The translations under genes were made by a program, and so were the position numbers. The notes below the pieces were generated by a model, which worked only from the letters and a program-made list of their open reading frames with translations, made no database searches and was not told where the DNA came from. From Bactrocera neohumeralis (taxonomy: Eukaryota > Arthropoda > Insecta > Diptera > Tephritidae), in assembly GCF_024586455.1 (NCBI RefSeq), contig NC_065922.1, positions 77,669,106 through 77,733,105 of the forward strand: 64,000 nt of DNA, given 5' to 3'. Numbering within the stretch: the stretch's first letter is position 1; every line of letters begins with the position of its first letter. Positions 34,365 through 46,500 of this stretch are shown here, piece after piece.

Positions 34365-37148
34365 ATGTCCCCCCTGCTCGTTTTCATCATTTGCGCCACA
34401 TTGCCGTTAACTTGGACATTCTCTACACAGTATTATGGCAACACCAAATATGCCGGTAAGTCAGTTATAAATGATTACTATTGATTACTCCACATGTACT
34501 TATATCGGGTGATTTTTTAAGAGCTTGATAACTTTTTTAAAAAAAAAAACGCATAAAATTTGCAAAATCTCATCGGTTCTTTATTTGAAACGTTAGATTG
34601 GTTCATGACATTTACTTTTTGAAGATAATTTCATTTAAATGTTGACCGCGGCTGCGTCTTAGGTGGTCCATTCGGAAAGTCCAATTTTGGGCAACTTTTT
34701 CGAGCATTTCGGCCGGAATAGCCCGAATTTCTTCGGAAATGTTGTCTTCAAAGCTGGAATAGTTGCTGGCTTATTTCTGTAGACTTTAGACTTGACGTAG
34801 CCCCACAAAAAATAGTCTAAAGGCGTTAAATCGCATGATCTTGGTGGCCAACTGCCCATGCATCCCGAAAAATGCACTGTTTGGTGTGGTTTGTACGCTG
34901 GTGGAATCATTGGACCGTATTTTTTCAAAGATGCTGTTGGACGCAACGTTACGGTGAATGGCGATCGCTATCGTTCGATGCTAACAAACTTTTTGTTGCC
35001 AAAAATGGAAGAACTGAACTTGGTTGACATGTGGTTTCAACAAGATGGCGCTACATGCCACACAGCTCGCGATTCTATGGCCATTTTGAGGAAAACTTCG
35101 GAGAACAATTCAGCTCAAGAAATGGACCCGTAAGTTGGCCACCAAGATCATGCGATTTAACGCCTTTAGACTATTTTTTGTGGGGCTACGTCAAGTCTAA
35201 TGTCTACAGAAATAAGCCAGCAACTATTCCAGCTTTGGAAGACAACATTTCCATTCGAAGAAATTGGCACTATTCACCGAAATGCTCAAAAAGTTGCCCA
35301 AAATTGACTTTCTTGGACCAGCCTAGACGCAGCCGCAACAATGTTAAATGAAATTATCTTCAAAAAGTAAATGTCATGAACCAATCTAACGTTTCAAATA
35401 AAGAACCGATGAGATTTTGCAAATTTTATCGTTTTTTTTTTAAAAAAGTTATCAAGCTCTTAAAAAATCACCCGATACATTACATCAGCAGCAGCGGTAC
35501 ATTTGACTAACACTTGCTTGCTTTTTAAATACTCAAAATTTTTTAAAAAACTGTTTTTGTATTTTTTTGTAGTGTAATTTGTTTCTAATATGAGTAGTCG
35601 AAAAAGTCTTTTCGTATTTCTAATCAAACTTCACATCGAAATTTCCAGACCGGAAGCGAGAGAACCATTGTTGTGCTACCCGAACTGATACAGCATCGTC
35701 TCCATAAACTTGACAAATTTCATTCTTGGCTTACGTGGCATTCTTCCCTTTTTTATACAAAAATTTTAAAATATAGTGAATTTCGTCAATATTTTCACTC
35801 ATTTTTGAACAGCTGTAACTATTTTTCAACTTCCCCGAATTTAATTTTTTCGGGTTAAATGAAGCTTAAAATCTCACCTTTCCAACACTATATGGTATGA
35901 CACAACGTGATTGGTAGCACTGGAGATATACGACTGCATAACAAAATAAGAAAAGACTCTTTCGACTACCAATATTTTTCATGCTTTTTTAATATTTTTT
36001 GAAAAACTGTTTTTGTATTTTTAAGTATAATTTGTTTTTAATATAATACATTATTTATACAACACTTTCAAAAAAACGAAATGCGCGGAATCTCAAATCT
36101 CTTATCTATGAAATTGTCCAATTTCTTGAATATTTTTCACAAATTTTCAGCATTCGAAAGTTAACAGAAAAATTAAGCAATTAATTCAAAAAAAATAATA
36201 ATGAAAGTGCATGGAAAACTTATTTTCATTCCTCTTACGAAGAAGAAGTTTTATGCAAAATATGTAGATATTTCAAAATTTTGACCTTTTATTTGCCATT
36301 TCGAGAAAACACAAAAACAATTTTCTGTCTTATAGTTAGCTTCTTTTTGTGTGAAAGATTTTTATGAAAAAAATTGTGAAACAATCAACAAAATTTTTAA
36401 ACATACATAAACTCTTCTGTTTTTTTGAAAAATATTCAATTTTTCTAACTAAGATTTTTTAATTTTTTTTTTGTTTTTTCTTCAAACGTGTTCGATTTTT
36501 CATTTCATAAACTGTAACTGCAATTCCATTAAAAATAATTCATTCGAATTAATTTTTATTCAAAATATTGGATAGTCGAAAAAGTCTTTTCGTATTTTGT
36601 CAGTGGTCAGTTTGAAGTTTGATTAGAAATACGAAAAGACTTTTTAGACTACCAATATTCAATACTTTTATTTATAGAAAACTTTTTATATGTCGATTTT
36701 TGTGTTCCGCACTTCAGCGCTGCCAAACCACTGTTACTACGAGGAATTGAAACTAGCGGTGCCGGTCAATGACACCCTGTATCCAACAGATAAAGAATTT
36801 CAATGCATAACGGTATTTTGCCGCTATGATTATGTGCTGGTGATAAAGCAGTAAGTTGATCCATTTTATTGTATAAAACATATATTTTTAATCCGAGCAC
36901 CTGACTCTTGGCTTTTAGACTGCCAACTTCACTCTTTGCGAGCTTCAAAACTAATTTTTATCAAGTCCGCAAGACAAAATAGCCTTTTCGGAAATGTCAT
37001 CCTGTTTTGTGTCCTCCTCCCATGCTAATATTAATTTTTCACTTACAGCTGTGACCGTTATCTGCTGCGAAATGGCTGCATTGAGCAGCCACCCGATTAT
37101 AGTAAGCCTTATCCCGATTGCTGCACCCAAATTAAATGTGCCGATTAA
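34365..37148 (+). CDS. SVWC-domain secreted protein, gene F (107 aa, 3 exons)
   Basis: Exons are 34365-34455, 36718-36850 and 37049-37148, in phases 1 and 2. Exon 1 encodes a signal peptide beginning MSPLLVFIICATLPLTWTFS. Exon 2 reads LPNHCYYEELKLAVP and FQCITVFCRYDYVLVIK; exon 3 reads HCDRYLLRNGC and PYPDCCTQIKCAD-stop. Eight SVWC cysteines are present. A splice acceptor (TTCATTTTCAG, ending 34351) just before the start codon suggests a non-coding first exon further upstream, possibly as far away as the promoter array at 31 kb. Intron 1 (2.26 kb) contains three transposon insertions. AATAAA follows at about 37221. Confidence 0.83.
34505..35475 (+). mobile_element. DD41D (rosa-type) mariner with fold-back structure, in intron 1 of SVWC gene F
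   Basis: Inverted ends TCGGGTGATTTTTTAAGAGC are flanked by TA. The left arm (34505-34853) is an inverted copy of the whole right arm (35133-35475), so the native 5' end has been replaced by the 3' end. Only the centre is single-copy. It encodes VWCGLYAGGIIGPYFFKDAV, MWFQQDGATCHTARDS and, after a frameshift, SWPPRSCDLTPLDYFLWGYV. Forty-one residues separate the two visible catalytic Asp (QQD and PLD), giving DD41D. The first Asp region is lost, so the copy is inactive. Confidence 0.8.
35591..35972 (-). mobile_element. MITE family parent-like copy with mariner N-terminus (copy 2)
   Basis: 382 bases between TA dinucleotides, with ends GAGTAGTCGAAAAAGTCTTT and its complement. The minus strand encodes KFVKFMETMLYQF and, in another frame, QQWFSRFRSGNFDVKF, the helix-turn-helix start of a mariner transposase. 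It shows the source of the short MITEs at 17.8, 36.6 and 59.7 kb. Confidence 0.72.
36568..36655. mobile_element. MITE copy 3
   Basis: 88 bases flanked by TA, with ends TTGGATAGTCGAAAAAGTCT and its complement. It lies 60 bases before exon 2 of SVWC gene F. Confidence 0.75.
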
Positions 37149-37669
37149 AACCTGATGATTATTTTAACTTCGCATGCATTTGTAAAGTGTATCTATTAAT
37201 TTAAAATTATGAATTTAGCAAATAAACAAATCTTAATCGCATATACAAACATGTCACTGACGTAAGAAAAAATACCCGGGCACTTGTTTGGTAATTATCA
37301 GAAAGTACATAAAAGTAATAAAATCGCTTATAGCAGCAGCTCGAGCATCCAAAACATTTGTGTTTCTGTTAAAAAGTACTCACCCCCTCTCACCCTGCCA
37401 TCCCACGTAGATCCGAACCGGTTCGGCGTCGTTGTGCAATCCTCTTCGTAATTCAAAATCGAACAGAACCGCGCTGATAATTGTACTGTTTGAGCAGGCA
37501 ATAAAAATATTGAATATTAATCATTAGAAACAAAAACAATAATCAACAGCAAACATCAAATCGAAAAGTATTCATTAGCGCCGACATTGAGCCGGCAGCG
37601 CACAGTCGCTGTTTGAGTTTGGTCGTGTGAACATAGTTTTTTCAGCCTTAGAAATCTGCAAAAGTTGCT

Positions 37670-38095
37670 ATGAAGTTTGTAGGTGTTGTAGCATTGTTGT
37701 TGGCGTTGGTGTTAGCTGCACTGCTGGACTGCGCAGTAGCCGGTAAGTGAGACGACACGACGGCGCATTGCCGGAAATGGACGAGATATTATATAAAATT
37801 TGTTTCTCCTTTAATTCGACAAAAGCCGATTGCGAGTATCGCGGACAAAAGGCAAATAAGGGCGAAAATTTCCAAATAAAAGGCGAGTGCAGCCAGTACA
37901 CCTGCGACGGACCCGGCGCTATCTCTGCCAAAACGTATGTTGCTGCTCGGACTTTGTTCCTCCAGTTACCGTTAATTATTTTTTCGATTTTATTGTTGTA
38001 GTTGCCCATCCATTTATGCGCCACCAAGTTGCAAGTACACGCCGCAGGACGACTCGAAGCCTTACCCCGCCTGCTGTGAATCGTATGATTGTTAG
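37670..38095 (+). CDS. SVWC-domain secreted protein, gene G (91 aa, 3 exons)
   Basis: Exons are 37670-37742, 37826-37934 and 38002-38095, with short introns in phase 1 and phase 2 (GTAAGT and GTATGT donors). The signal peptide is MKFVGVVALLLALVLAALLD. The mature protein reads ADCEYRGQKANKGENF, GECSQYTCDGPG, then after the second intron CPSIYAPPSCKYTPQ and PYPACCESYDC-stop. Eight SVWC cysteines are present. It is the smallest member of the cluster and starts about 520 bases after gene F on the same strand. A poly(A) signal AATAAA occurs at about 38143. Confidence 0.84.
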
Positions 38096-38834
38096 TGACT
38101 TACGCGTGCCCGTCAAATTGTTTTTGTGTTTTTTGAAATGCCAAATAAATGGACAAAATTTTGAAATATCTACAGATTTAGAATAAAACTTTCTAGAACA
38201 AAAAAGTTTTTTGACATTAAAGTTTTATTTATTTTTTTTAATTAATTGCTTTTTTTTTCTGTTTTTGAATATTCTGAAATATTTTTAGTTTGAAATGAAA
38301 TTTATTTTTTTTTATAATTTTCAAAGTTTTTAAAAACATTTTTAAAAGTTGAGCTTTTTCGAAGTTGTGTATTGTAGAGAGTTAATCAATCCGAACGGCT
38401 ATAAAGCTAGTCGCTTTCGAATGCTGAAAATTCCTACACAAGAGTAACTAAGCTAAGTAGCTAAGACAACGACCTTTGTTTACATTTAGCCAAGTAAACA
38501 ACCTTTGTTCACATTTCAGGTCACTGAATCTTTTGTTTACATTTTATGGGGCCAATGACCGCTTTTAGTCTCCTAGGTTTTATTGTATGGACACACCACA
38601 TATTCACAGAAGAAATAGACGTAAACACACAAGTCTATTTTAGCTCAGCTACAATAATTAAAAATTTAAGATGGATGTTTGCGTTCGAATGCCGAAAATT
38701 CCTACTACACAGTTACCTTGTTTATTTATTTTTCCCCTCTTTAAACCCAAACTTCCACTCGGTTTGAGACTTCATTGCCCAGTAAATATAATTAAGTTAG
38801 TTATTTATTGGATTTTATTTTTATATTGTTATTC

Positions 38835-40758
38835 TCACTTCGGCTCCACCAGCTCCGTGCACTCGTTCCAATCCTCCTTTATAAATACTGCCGCGCGCTC
38901 GCCGATCATAATCGCCGGCGCATTCGTATTGCCCCGTGGTACATCCGGCATAATGCTGGCATCCGCTACACGTAAATTCTGTACGCCATGCAATAGTAGG
39001 CGTGGGTTGACACATGCGTCCCGATCGCTCTTTGGACCCATTTTCACAGTGCCAACGTGGTGAAAACCTCCCTCTCCCATATATTTGATGTAACAGCGCC
39101 AATAGGCGTCCGAACGGTACTTATAGCTGTCGCATTCGTCACACGGTATATGAAGCAAAGTTGCATTAAGTGCGCGCATGGTCTTCGTGCGCTCCAGACT
39201 TTCAAGAAAGCGGATACCGCGAAGCATAGTCGCTATATCTTCAGGATCATCAAGGTAATTGGAGTACATGCGTGGCGCATCTAGATAATCGGCACTGCGT
39301 AGTCGCAATTTGCCAACGGAACGCGGTTTGGCGAGTATCAACATAAAGTTTATCAAATGCGAGTCCTTGAAATTCTGATTTATGCTTGCAATTATCTTTT
39401 CATTACGCCTGGCCATGTGACCTAGGAAGAGTTGCCTATTTTCACTTCGATAGAGATTATAATGGAACTCTATGTCTGGAACAGAGCTGTCACCTTTGGT
39501 ATTTAGGAAAGACGTAAGACCACTGGGAATGCCGCTCAAATTGCCTCGATTATGTATTAGATAATCATAGATGGCATCTGTTGGGCGCAAACTATGATGA
39601 CTGGGCTCAACTAAGGTGTTATTGGGTAATCTGAAAAAGATCGTAGTGATAACATGATCGCACAAATTCGCGCCAACCGCCAAGTCGCGCACCACCGGAA
39701 TGCGCAACTCTTTGAGATGCTTGCGCGGGCCCACACCGGATAAAAGCAACAACTTTGGTGAATCTATAGCACCAGCTGAAAGCACTACCTCTTTGTGCAC
39801 TTCGGCGCTTAGCTCATGCACGCCACGCAGCAGAAACGTTACCTTGGTGGCTACCTTACCGCCACGTTCGAAGTGTATCTTGCGCACATGCGCATTTTTT
39901 ATCACGTGCAAATTGGGACGCCCGGACACTTTCGCCAAATGCACTTTGCCCGTGGACATCCGTCTACCAACTCTCGCCGTTACTGGCAAATACATTGTAC
40001 CTATTTCTATGCCATTCTCCAGCTTTCCCAACCGTGGTAAGCCCAACTCTGCGGTGGCATTGAAGATCACGTTGCCTATTACCAATTTTTGGTCTGAGTA
40101 ATTCTCGTTCAGCACTACATATCCTTTTGGATGTGTGGCATTGCCCACTGGGCGCACCGCTTTCTCATAATAGCGCTTGACATCCGCCCAGCCCCACTTT
40201 GTGTTGCCTGCGGCCAGCCAATCGTCGAAATCCTTGCGATGTCCTTCCACGTACATCATTCCGTTGATTGCGCCCGAACCACCTATAGCCTTTCCGCGTG
40301 GATGAAAGCAGAGGCGGTGGATAAGCCCCTGACAAACGTGCGCAAGCGGTTCGGAATAGTAACTCCAGGTGTAAGGGCTTTGCTGTACAGTACTAGTCAA
40401 GCTAGGTATCTACAAAAAAAACTTGTCTAAGCAAAAAAAAACGCAATAAAAGAGTGTGTTTAACCTCTGACTCTTGTGGAGGGTCGTCGCCAGCTTCCAA
40501 CACCAACACTTTCCACTTGGGATTTTCACTCAAACGACTTGCCACCACCGAACCTGCTGTACCGGCGCCTACCACAATGAAATCGTATTTTCCAAGTCCT
40601 TCCTTTATGGCCGTATCACCATAATCCTTTGGCCAATTCGGCTCTGCTGAAATAGCACATTGTGCTGTTAGCAGTGTTTGGACCAACGTAGACACCAAAC
40701 TGTTGACTGTACCTAAGCTCTGCGATGCGCAAGGCAGCTGAAACGAAGCGCTTGCCAT
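38835..40758 (-). CDS. GMC oxidoreductase, glucose-dehydrogenase-like (622 aa, 2 exons)
   Basis: Minus-strand exons are 40465-40758 (98 codons) and 38835-40409, separated by a 55-base phase-0 intron. The family catalyses FAD-dependent oxidation of alcohols or sugars; in flies a cluster of such proteins includes Gld. The N-terminus (MASASFQLPCASQSLGTVNS) has a hydrophobic segment that may be a signal peptide. The Rossmann FAD motif VVGAGTAGSVVASRLSE is near residues 62-78, GMC signature 1 (AIGGSGAINGMMYVEGH) near 139-155, and signature 2 (GAIDSPKLLLLSGVGP) near 311-326. The C-terminal FHHVGTVKMG contains the catalytic histidine (about 549), and GNTNAP supplies the partner Asn (about 594). I chose the ATG at 40758 because family members start right there; an in-frame ATG at 40821 would add 21 residues. 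AATAAA on this strand at 38804-38809 suits 3' end formation. Confidence 0.9.
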
Positions 40759-41334
40759 AACGGGTATTTTGATTATATTTACAAACTTGTGAAGATCATA
40801 TGTTAAAAGCTGTTGTCCCAATTTCGAAACGCGTGTAGGCGACTTATTGTTTCACTGCGATTTGTATAAGGCCATTGTTTACGGAAGTAGGTGTCTTATC
40901 GTATAATTAACTACAATGAGAATAAGCGATTGTATGTTTGGCCGTGGTATACTTTTAGTCTCAGCAGTAAACTAGCAAAAAGGTCAGTAGGTTCTTGAAA
41001 GTTTGGAGATCACTAAATCATATCTATAATTGGATGATGTACATCTGGGAACAGAAATACTTCATCAGCTGTCGCTTACAGGCTGTAGAAAAAATATTTT
41101 TTTAGACATTTTGCTACCAAAGCAGTCCTTATGACAGTCCTTGGACCGGGACATACGAAACAATTCGGTTCATCTGAAAGTTCAAGTTTGTCAACACAGA
41201 AAAAACTGGGCCACCTTTGACCGGAAAAATCAAAAGGGAAGGAATGCGTTTTAGGTTTTATTAACGTTGATGAACACTCTGTCTTCACAACAAATGCGAA
41301 ATATTTCGAACATATTCTAGTCTAAAATATAACG

Positions 41335-42019
41335 GCATCGCTTGTGCTTCACAGACAGAGAATGTCTGCACCGGTTTTGATACATACTGCGCCAATCCCA
41401 ATGCGGACTTGGCGAGCAGTTTGGTGAACACCTTGATACAAACTTTCATTACTGCGCAATGCGCCATATCCGCGGAGGATAGTTGGCCTAAAAACTATGG
41501 CAAAGAGGCGCTGAAAAGTGGTTTGGAGATACATACATATGTATATGATTTTGTGATTGCTGGGCATCAGTCGCTTTATCACCTTTGGGGGCTCTACAAG
41601 AGTATGCTTCGGTCTTGAAACCTTCTATTAGTCGCCACATCTTTTCGTAGGATTTTCGAACATTACCCCTGTCGGCTAGCTTGTCAAGCTCTTCTCTCTA
41701 TCTATCCCATCCCTCACGTGTTGTGGTCGATTGTTACGTTGCGAGGTGGGCAGTCTGTTTTCTCTCTGCTGCAACACGGCCTTGGAGCAATGATGCTACA
41801 AAGCAGGCATTGTGAAGATGGGTTCGCCAACTGACGTCGCTACTGTGTGCACTCTCAATTGCGTTTGCAAGGAACTTGGAATGTACGTGTGGCAGATGCT
41901 AGCATTATGCCCGATGTGTTCAGCGCAAAAACAAATGCCACCACCATCATGATAGCGGAGCGTGCGGCCGATTTCATGAATACAGATTGGGCCGCTCTGA
42001 AGGCGAAGATACAAAAATA
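41335..42019 (+). pseudogene. GMC oxidoreductase relic, head and tail only
   Basis: The 5' part (about 41362-41530) encodes LASSLVNTLIQTFITAQCA and DSWPKNYGKEALKSGLE, matching the N-terminus of the intact gene at 38.8-40.8 kb. A frameshift lies just after the presumed start. The 3' part (about 41808-42019) encodes KMGSPTDVATVC, then in another frame RVADASIMPDVFSAKTNATT and ERAADFMNTDWAALKAK-stop, matching the C-terminus. About 450 residues, including the FAD motif and both GMC signatures, are missing. They are replaced by about 280 bases I cannot identify. The relic is head-to-head with the intact gene, so it looks like a dead member of a GMC cluster. Confidence 0.8.
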
Positions 42020-43043
42020 GCCAACTAACATGAAATCTGAACACTTAAGGTAGTTGCAAAATTAACTGTATTGTTGTAGATACCAACTAACTTCCCCTCC
42101 ATGAACTCTTAAAGGATTCTTTGTCCCTTTCTTAATTTCTAACGCCGTAATTCGATTCATGTCCGTATGATAAAATATTTTCTTATTTATACTTCCAAAT
42201 TTTGAGTTTCTAATAAGAATTTAATTGTGAATGGCAAACCTACTTGAGCGAATTCATTTCCAACTGAAAGCAGTTGGTATTGCCAGATAGGCATTCCCAT
42301 TACTTTAAAATTTTTTTGTTTGTTGTCTGTAGAATTTTCTGGAAAAAGTGTTTGTGTGTTTCTTAAGCCCGAATTGGCAAAACTAACTGAAGCTCTTGCG
42401 TACGTAAGATCAGTCATTGCTGTTTTTCGCAGAGGGATAATGAATTGTAACACGCTATATCTATCAATGTGTTTTAGTTCCGGGTAGTCACGTCTTGTAG
42501 GTAGGAAAATATGTGGCAACTACTCATCCAATTTCGCCACAAAGCAGCTGTTTACAGCGCCCGCAGCTGCGGCGAATTGGCCGCAATTTTCAGTAAACGT
42601 CTTTTTTATCGTTCTTTTATTGGCATTTGCTTTGGTGTTGTTTTTTTTTTTATTTTTGCTATTTGGGGACTGATTTGCCAGCTGCTCCTCATTTCTTTAC
42701 GTTAGTAAACGTCAAATAAACGAAACATCAGCGATTAACAAAGCTCAACCAGGAACTCCCGACCGTGCTGCCTTGCCCGGAAAATGCAACACCGGGCCCA
42801 TTCACTGTCAGTCTTGCCGTCATTCTCGTAGCAAACTCGATTTTCGGATTTTGACAGCGAAGCTACAAGACGGATATGTTTTTTTAAAATAATTTTTCAT
42901 ATATTCACATAAGTAAAATTTCTATTTATTATTTGTAAACGTCTTTTTAACCATACGGGAAATAAAATAATAAAAAAATTCCATTACTATTTGATCGACA
43001 ACATTGGACAGTCAAATAAATTTTCTTGTGCAAAATTGTTTGT

Positions 43044-43076
43044 ATGCCGTCGAAGGAGAGCGAAGTTTTTATATGA
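43044..43076 (+). other. Short upstream reading frame before Cdc7
   Basis: ATG at 43044 opens a 10-codon frame (MPSKESEVFI) that stops at 43076, about 80 bases before the long open frame of the Cdc7 first exon. It could be a translational uORF, or the true N-terminus if an unseen splice joins it to the open frame. I see no good donor inside it. Confidence 0.3.
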
Positions 43077-43540
43077 ATTCGGTTCTTAGTTCAAATTTTT
43101 AATATATTTTAACTATTGGCGGAAATCGCCAAAATTTTGCGCTTGGTGTACAAGTGGAGAGTTTTTTGGCGTGTCCTTGTGAGGTGGCTGATAAGCATTT
43201 CTTATCGAAAATAAGTGTTGTAAAAAATTTTGCCGTGGAGTACCAAAAATTAACTTGGAATAAAGGGGCTTCAAGGAAGCTGAAGTGCCCAAAAGGTGTT
43301 GTGAAAGTTGTACTTCGTAAAAGCGGCAAATACAGTGTTACCGTAAAAAATTCACATAAACAGCCAGAAATAACACCAACACCAAATAAAATATCAACAA
43401 CACCGCCACAAGCCCCAACAGAAAAATCACAAGTTATTGAAGGCATAACGAAAATATTGCCTAAAATTGCTCCAGTTCGGCAAAATAAATCTATAATCCG
43501 GCTACAAAGAAAGCCGGAAACTCGGCAAATCGGGAAAAAA

Positions 43541-46500
43541 ATGGAAAAGAAGTCACACAAAACAATACGGAATGGCAATGTGATAATAAATAGCGGCGGA
43601 GGAGTCACCGGCAGTGCAGTCACATCTGCAATAACCCTTAACACACCTACGCTAGTAGCTGGACAGAAACAGCACACTACAGGCGGTGGCGCCGTATCCA
43701 CAACTATTGGAAATACCAGTGGTCCCAGTAGTGGCAGCAAGCATCGCAGCAGCAACTCAAGCCATCACTATCACACCCACCACGGACACGCTACTAGTCA
43801 TCATCATTCTCACACACACAGTCAGAAACAGCAAACACAAATGCATCACGCACCGAGTCCAGCTTTAATGCTTGCTGTCGGCAAAACGGCCAACGAATCC
43901 AGCAAAAGCACAAAAGTTATGAGCACACAAGTCACCAATGCAATAGAACACGCCGCAGCGATGGTAACAACAGTCAGTCCCAAGTTAACAACGACAACGG
44001 CGATGCGCAACAAAAACGAAGGTGAGTGCACTTGACACATAATTCTACAATGTTTATCATTTGTTTGCATGACAATAAACCGAAAGTGAGAAAAGCCCGT
44101 TAGCATATGTATGTATATAGAAAACAAACAATAAGTAACGAAAAAATATTTAAATTTAGCTTTCTAAGCCATGACCATTAATGGAATTTCTTATCGGGCG
44201 TTTTGAGTGCGAGATATGTGAATTTTGTTGTGCCGTGTCGTCATTCATACGTACTTATGTACGTATGTACAAAAATAGCATTGTGATAAAAAACGACCTT
44301 TGCTAAGGTTGCACCAGGCTAGGCAATTTTATCCATCTCTAAAAAGTGTACTAAGAAAAATAATTAAAAGCTTTTCTTTCTTTCTGTTTATTAGAACAAA
44401 TTCATAGATATTTAGTTTAAAACTGTGCCTAAGTAAATTAAGTACTTTACGTATACTTTACGTGTACATATTTGCAATTTTAGTTATTTACATGTGAATA
44501 TTTGTAAGCTTCTATAACAAAATTTTATAACTTAACAGTTAGATAAGTTTACGAGACTAAAACGAAAGCAATAGAAATACACTCAATCCTTTTTTTACGC
44601 GATTTTTGGTTCTGCCACTAATCGCGTAAAAAAAAAATCGCGTAAAAATGGTTAGTTTTCCAATATTAACTAACGAATTGGTTCCGAATATAAAAAATAT
44701 CGCATATAACAAAATATACGCGCAAAAAAACATTACAATAAATTTCAAATTTCAGACATTCATAACAACATAAAAAATACAAAACAAAAACCATATATAA
44801 AGGAGAAGAAAATAGAAAATAGGTAGATTTATTGAAAAACCCGTTGAATGCTGTTTAATCACTGTCATTATCCGTAGTGGAAATTATTCTTAGCCGCTTA
44901 TTTTGATGGCCGGCACTGATATCACTAGAATTTGTACCAGAATCAATAGTAAGAACTATGGATTGATGTTCTGATTGACTTAGCATCTCCGACTGAGTTT
45001 GCACCATAAATTCAGTTAATTTTGTTTGAATGCTTCTCTTTGGACCCAATAAACTCCGATGTAGTTCTTTATATCTTAACATGCAGAGACTCAATTCTTT
45101 TTGAAAAATTAGTGCACGTTCGGCATCAGTATCATTTGCTACAAAATAATTTTCCAATTCTGCTGCAAGTTTAAGACCAAGCAAAAAACGAAAAAGAGCA
45201 ATCGCGTTAAAGTGAGAAATTCGCGTAAAAAAAGGAATTTGCGCTGCAAAAATAACCGCGTTAAAGTGAAATATCGTAAAAAGAGATCGCGTAAAAAAAG
45301 GACTGAGTGTATTGCATGTGCAATCGTTTAACAATGTTTTACATAATTCTATAATTAACTAAGCACTCAAATAAACAATTGCGTTGAGCCAGAGCACAAC
45401 TGTAATCTATAAAGTTGTTAATAATTCATCTACGTAGTACTAATTCTCCGCCACTGATTAAGCGATTTATTGCTTTTATGTACAAATATTTATATTATGT
45501 ATGTAAGTGCATGCTCGTACATAACTTTCTTATTTGCTTTTTTTTGTATTTTATCTATAAGTATTATCTACATACATATGTACATATGTATATACATAAT
45601 ATCTATAGTTTGTGCATACTTCCATCCATGCATGCCTATACGTCACACAGATAAATTCATCAGGTACATAATTCATTTTTTATAACTATATTTATAGAAG
45701 CTATCAACGACTTACGTCAACGCATTCCTGAAATCGAAAATATATTCGATGTACACAGTCGCATCGGTAATGGGACCTTCAGCACGGTGCTTTTAGGCAC
45801 TTTAAAGAAGGAACGTGATTTACCAGAGCACATGCGACGTAAATTTGCAATCAAACATCACATACCCACCAGTCATCCAGATAGGATAATGAAGGAGTTG
45901 CAGTGCATGGCCAAAATCGGGTAAGTGAGGGTAGAGGGAAAGCGTTTAATACCTTCTCAACTGATAACAGCCATAACTACATACATACATACATATGTAC
46001 ATGCATGTATAAACGTTCATTACAGTTGCTCGCGTTATCAAAGTATTTGATTTCAAATATGTACATACATATACATATGTATGTACATTTTATTTACACC
46101 ATTTTCCAATATATTTTCGAGATCGTCACTAACCCTTTACTATATGTATATTGCTTTGCAATAATGAATTTTATTTCATTTGTCATTTCTTTATTTTGAA
46201 GTGCCCACCAAGTCGACATCTGAATCCATATCTAAAAATAACCATTTCTTTTGTTGTCTATTTCCACTGAATTTAATATTACGGCCAATTTCGCAAAATT
46301 CTACAAAAATATTTCATCGTACATACATAATGATTATACACATTTTTGCTGCCATCCAGCGTTAAGAATTAGAACACGCAGAATATCATGGGCATACCCG
46401 TGTCAAAAGAAACATGTCTATTTTATAATTTTTATTCGCTTGCGAAAGAGTGGAAAATATTGCCACTCACGCGCCCAAAATTTGACGTCGTCAACCGTTG

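Noticed and set aside
42187..42519. 110-codon frame on the minus strand next to the GMC relic
   Set aside because: No similarity recognised and no start or splice context; likely chance.
43099..43755. 218-codon frame antisense to Cdc7 exon 1
   Set aside because: Complement of the low-complexity coding exon; no independent support.
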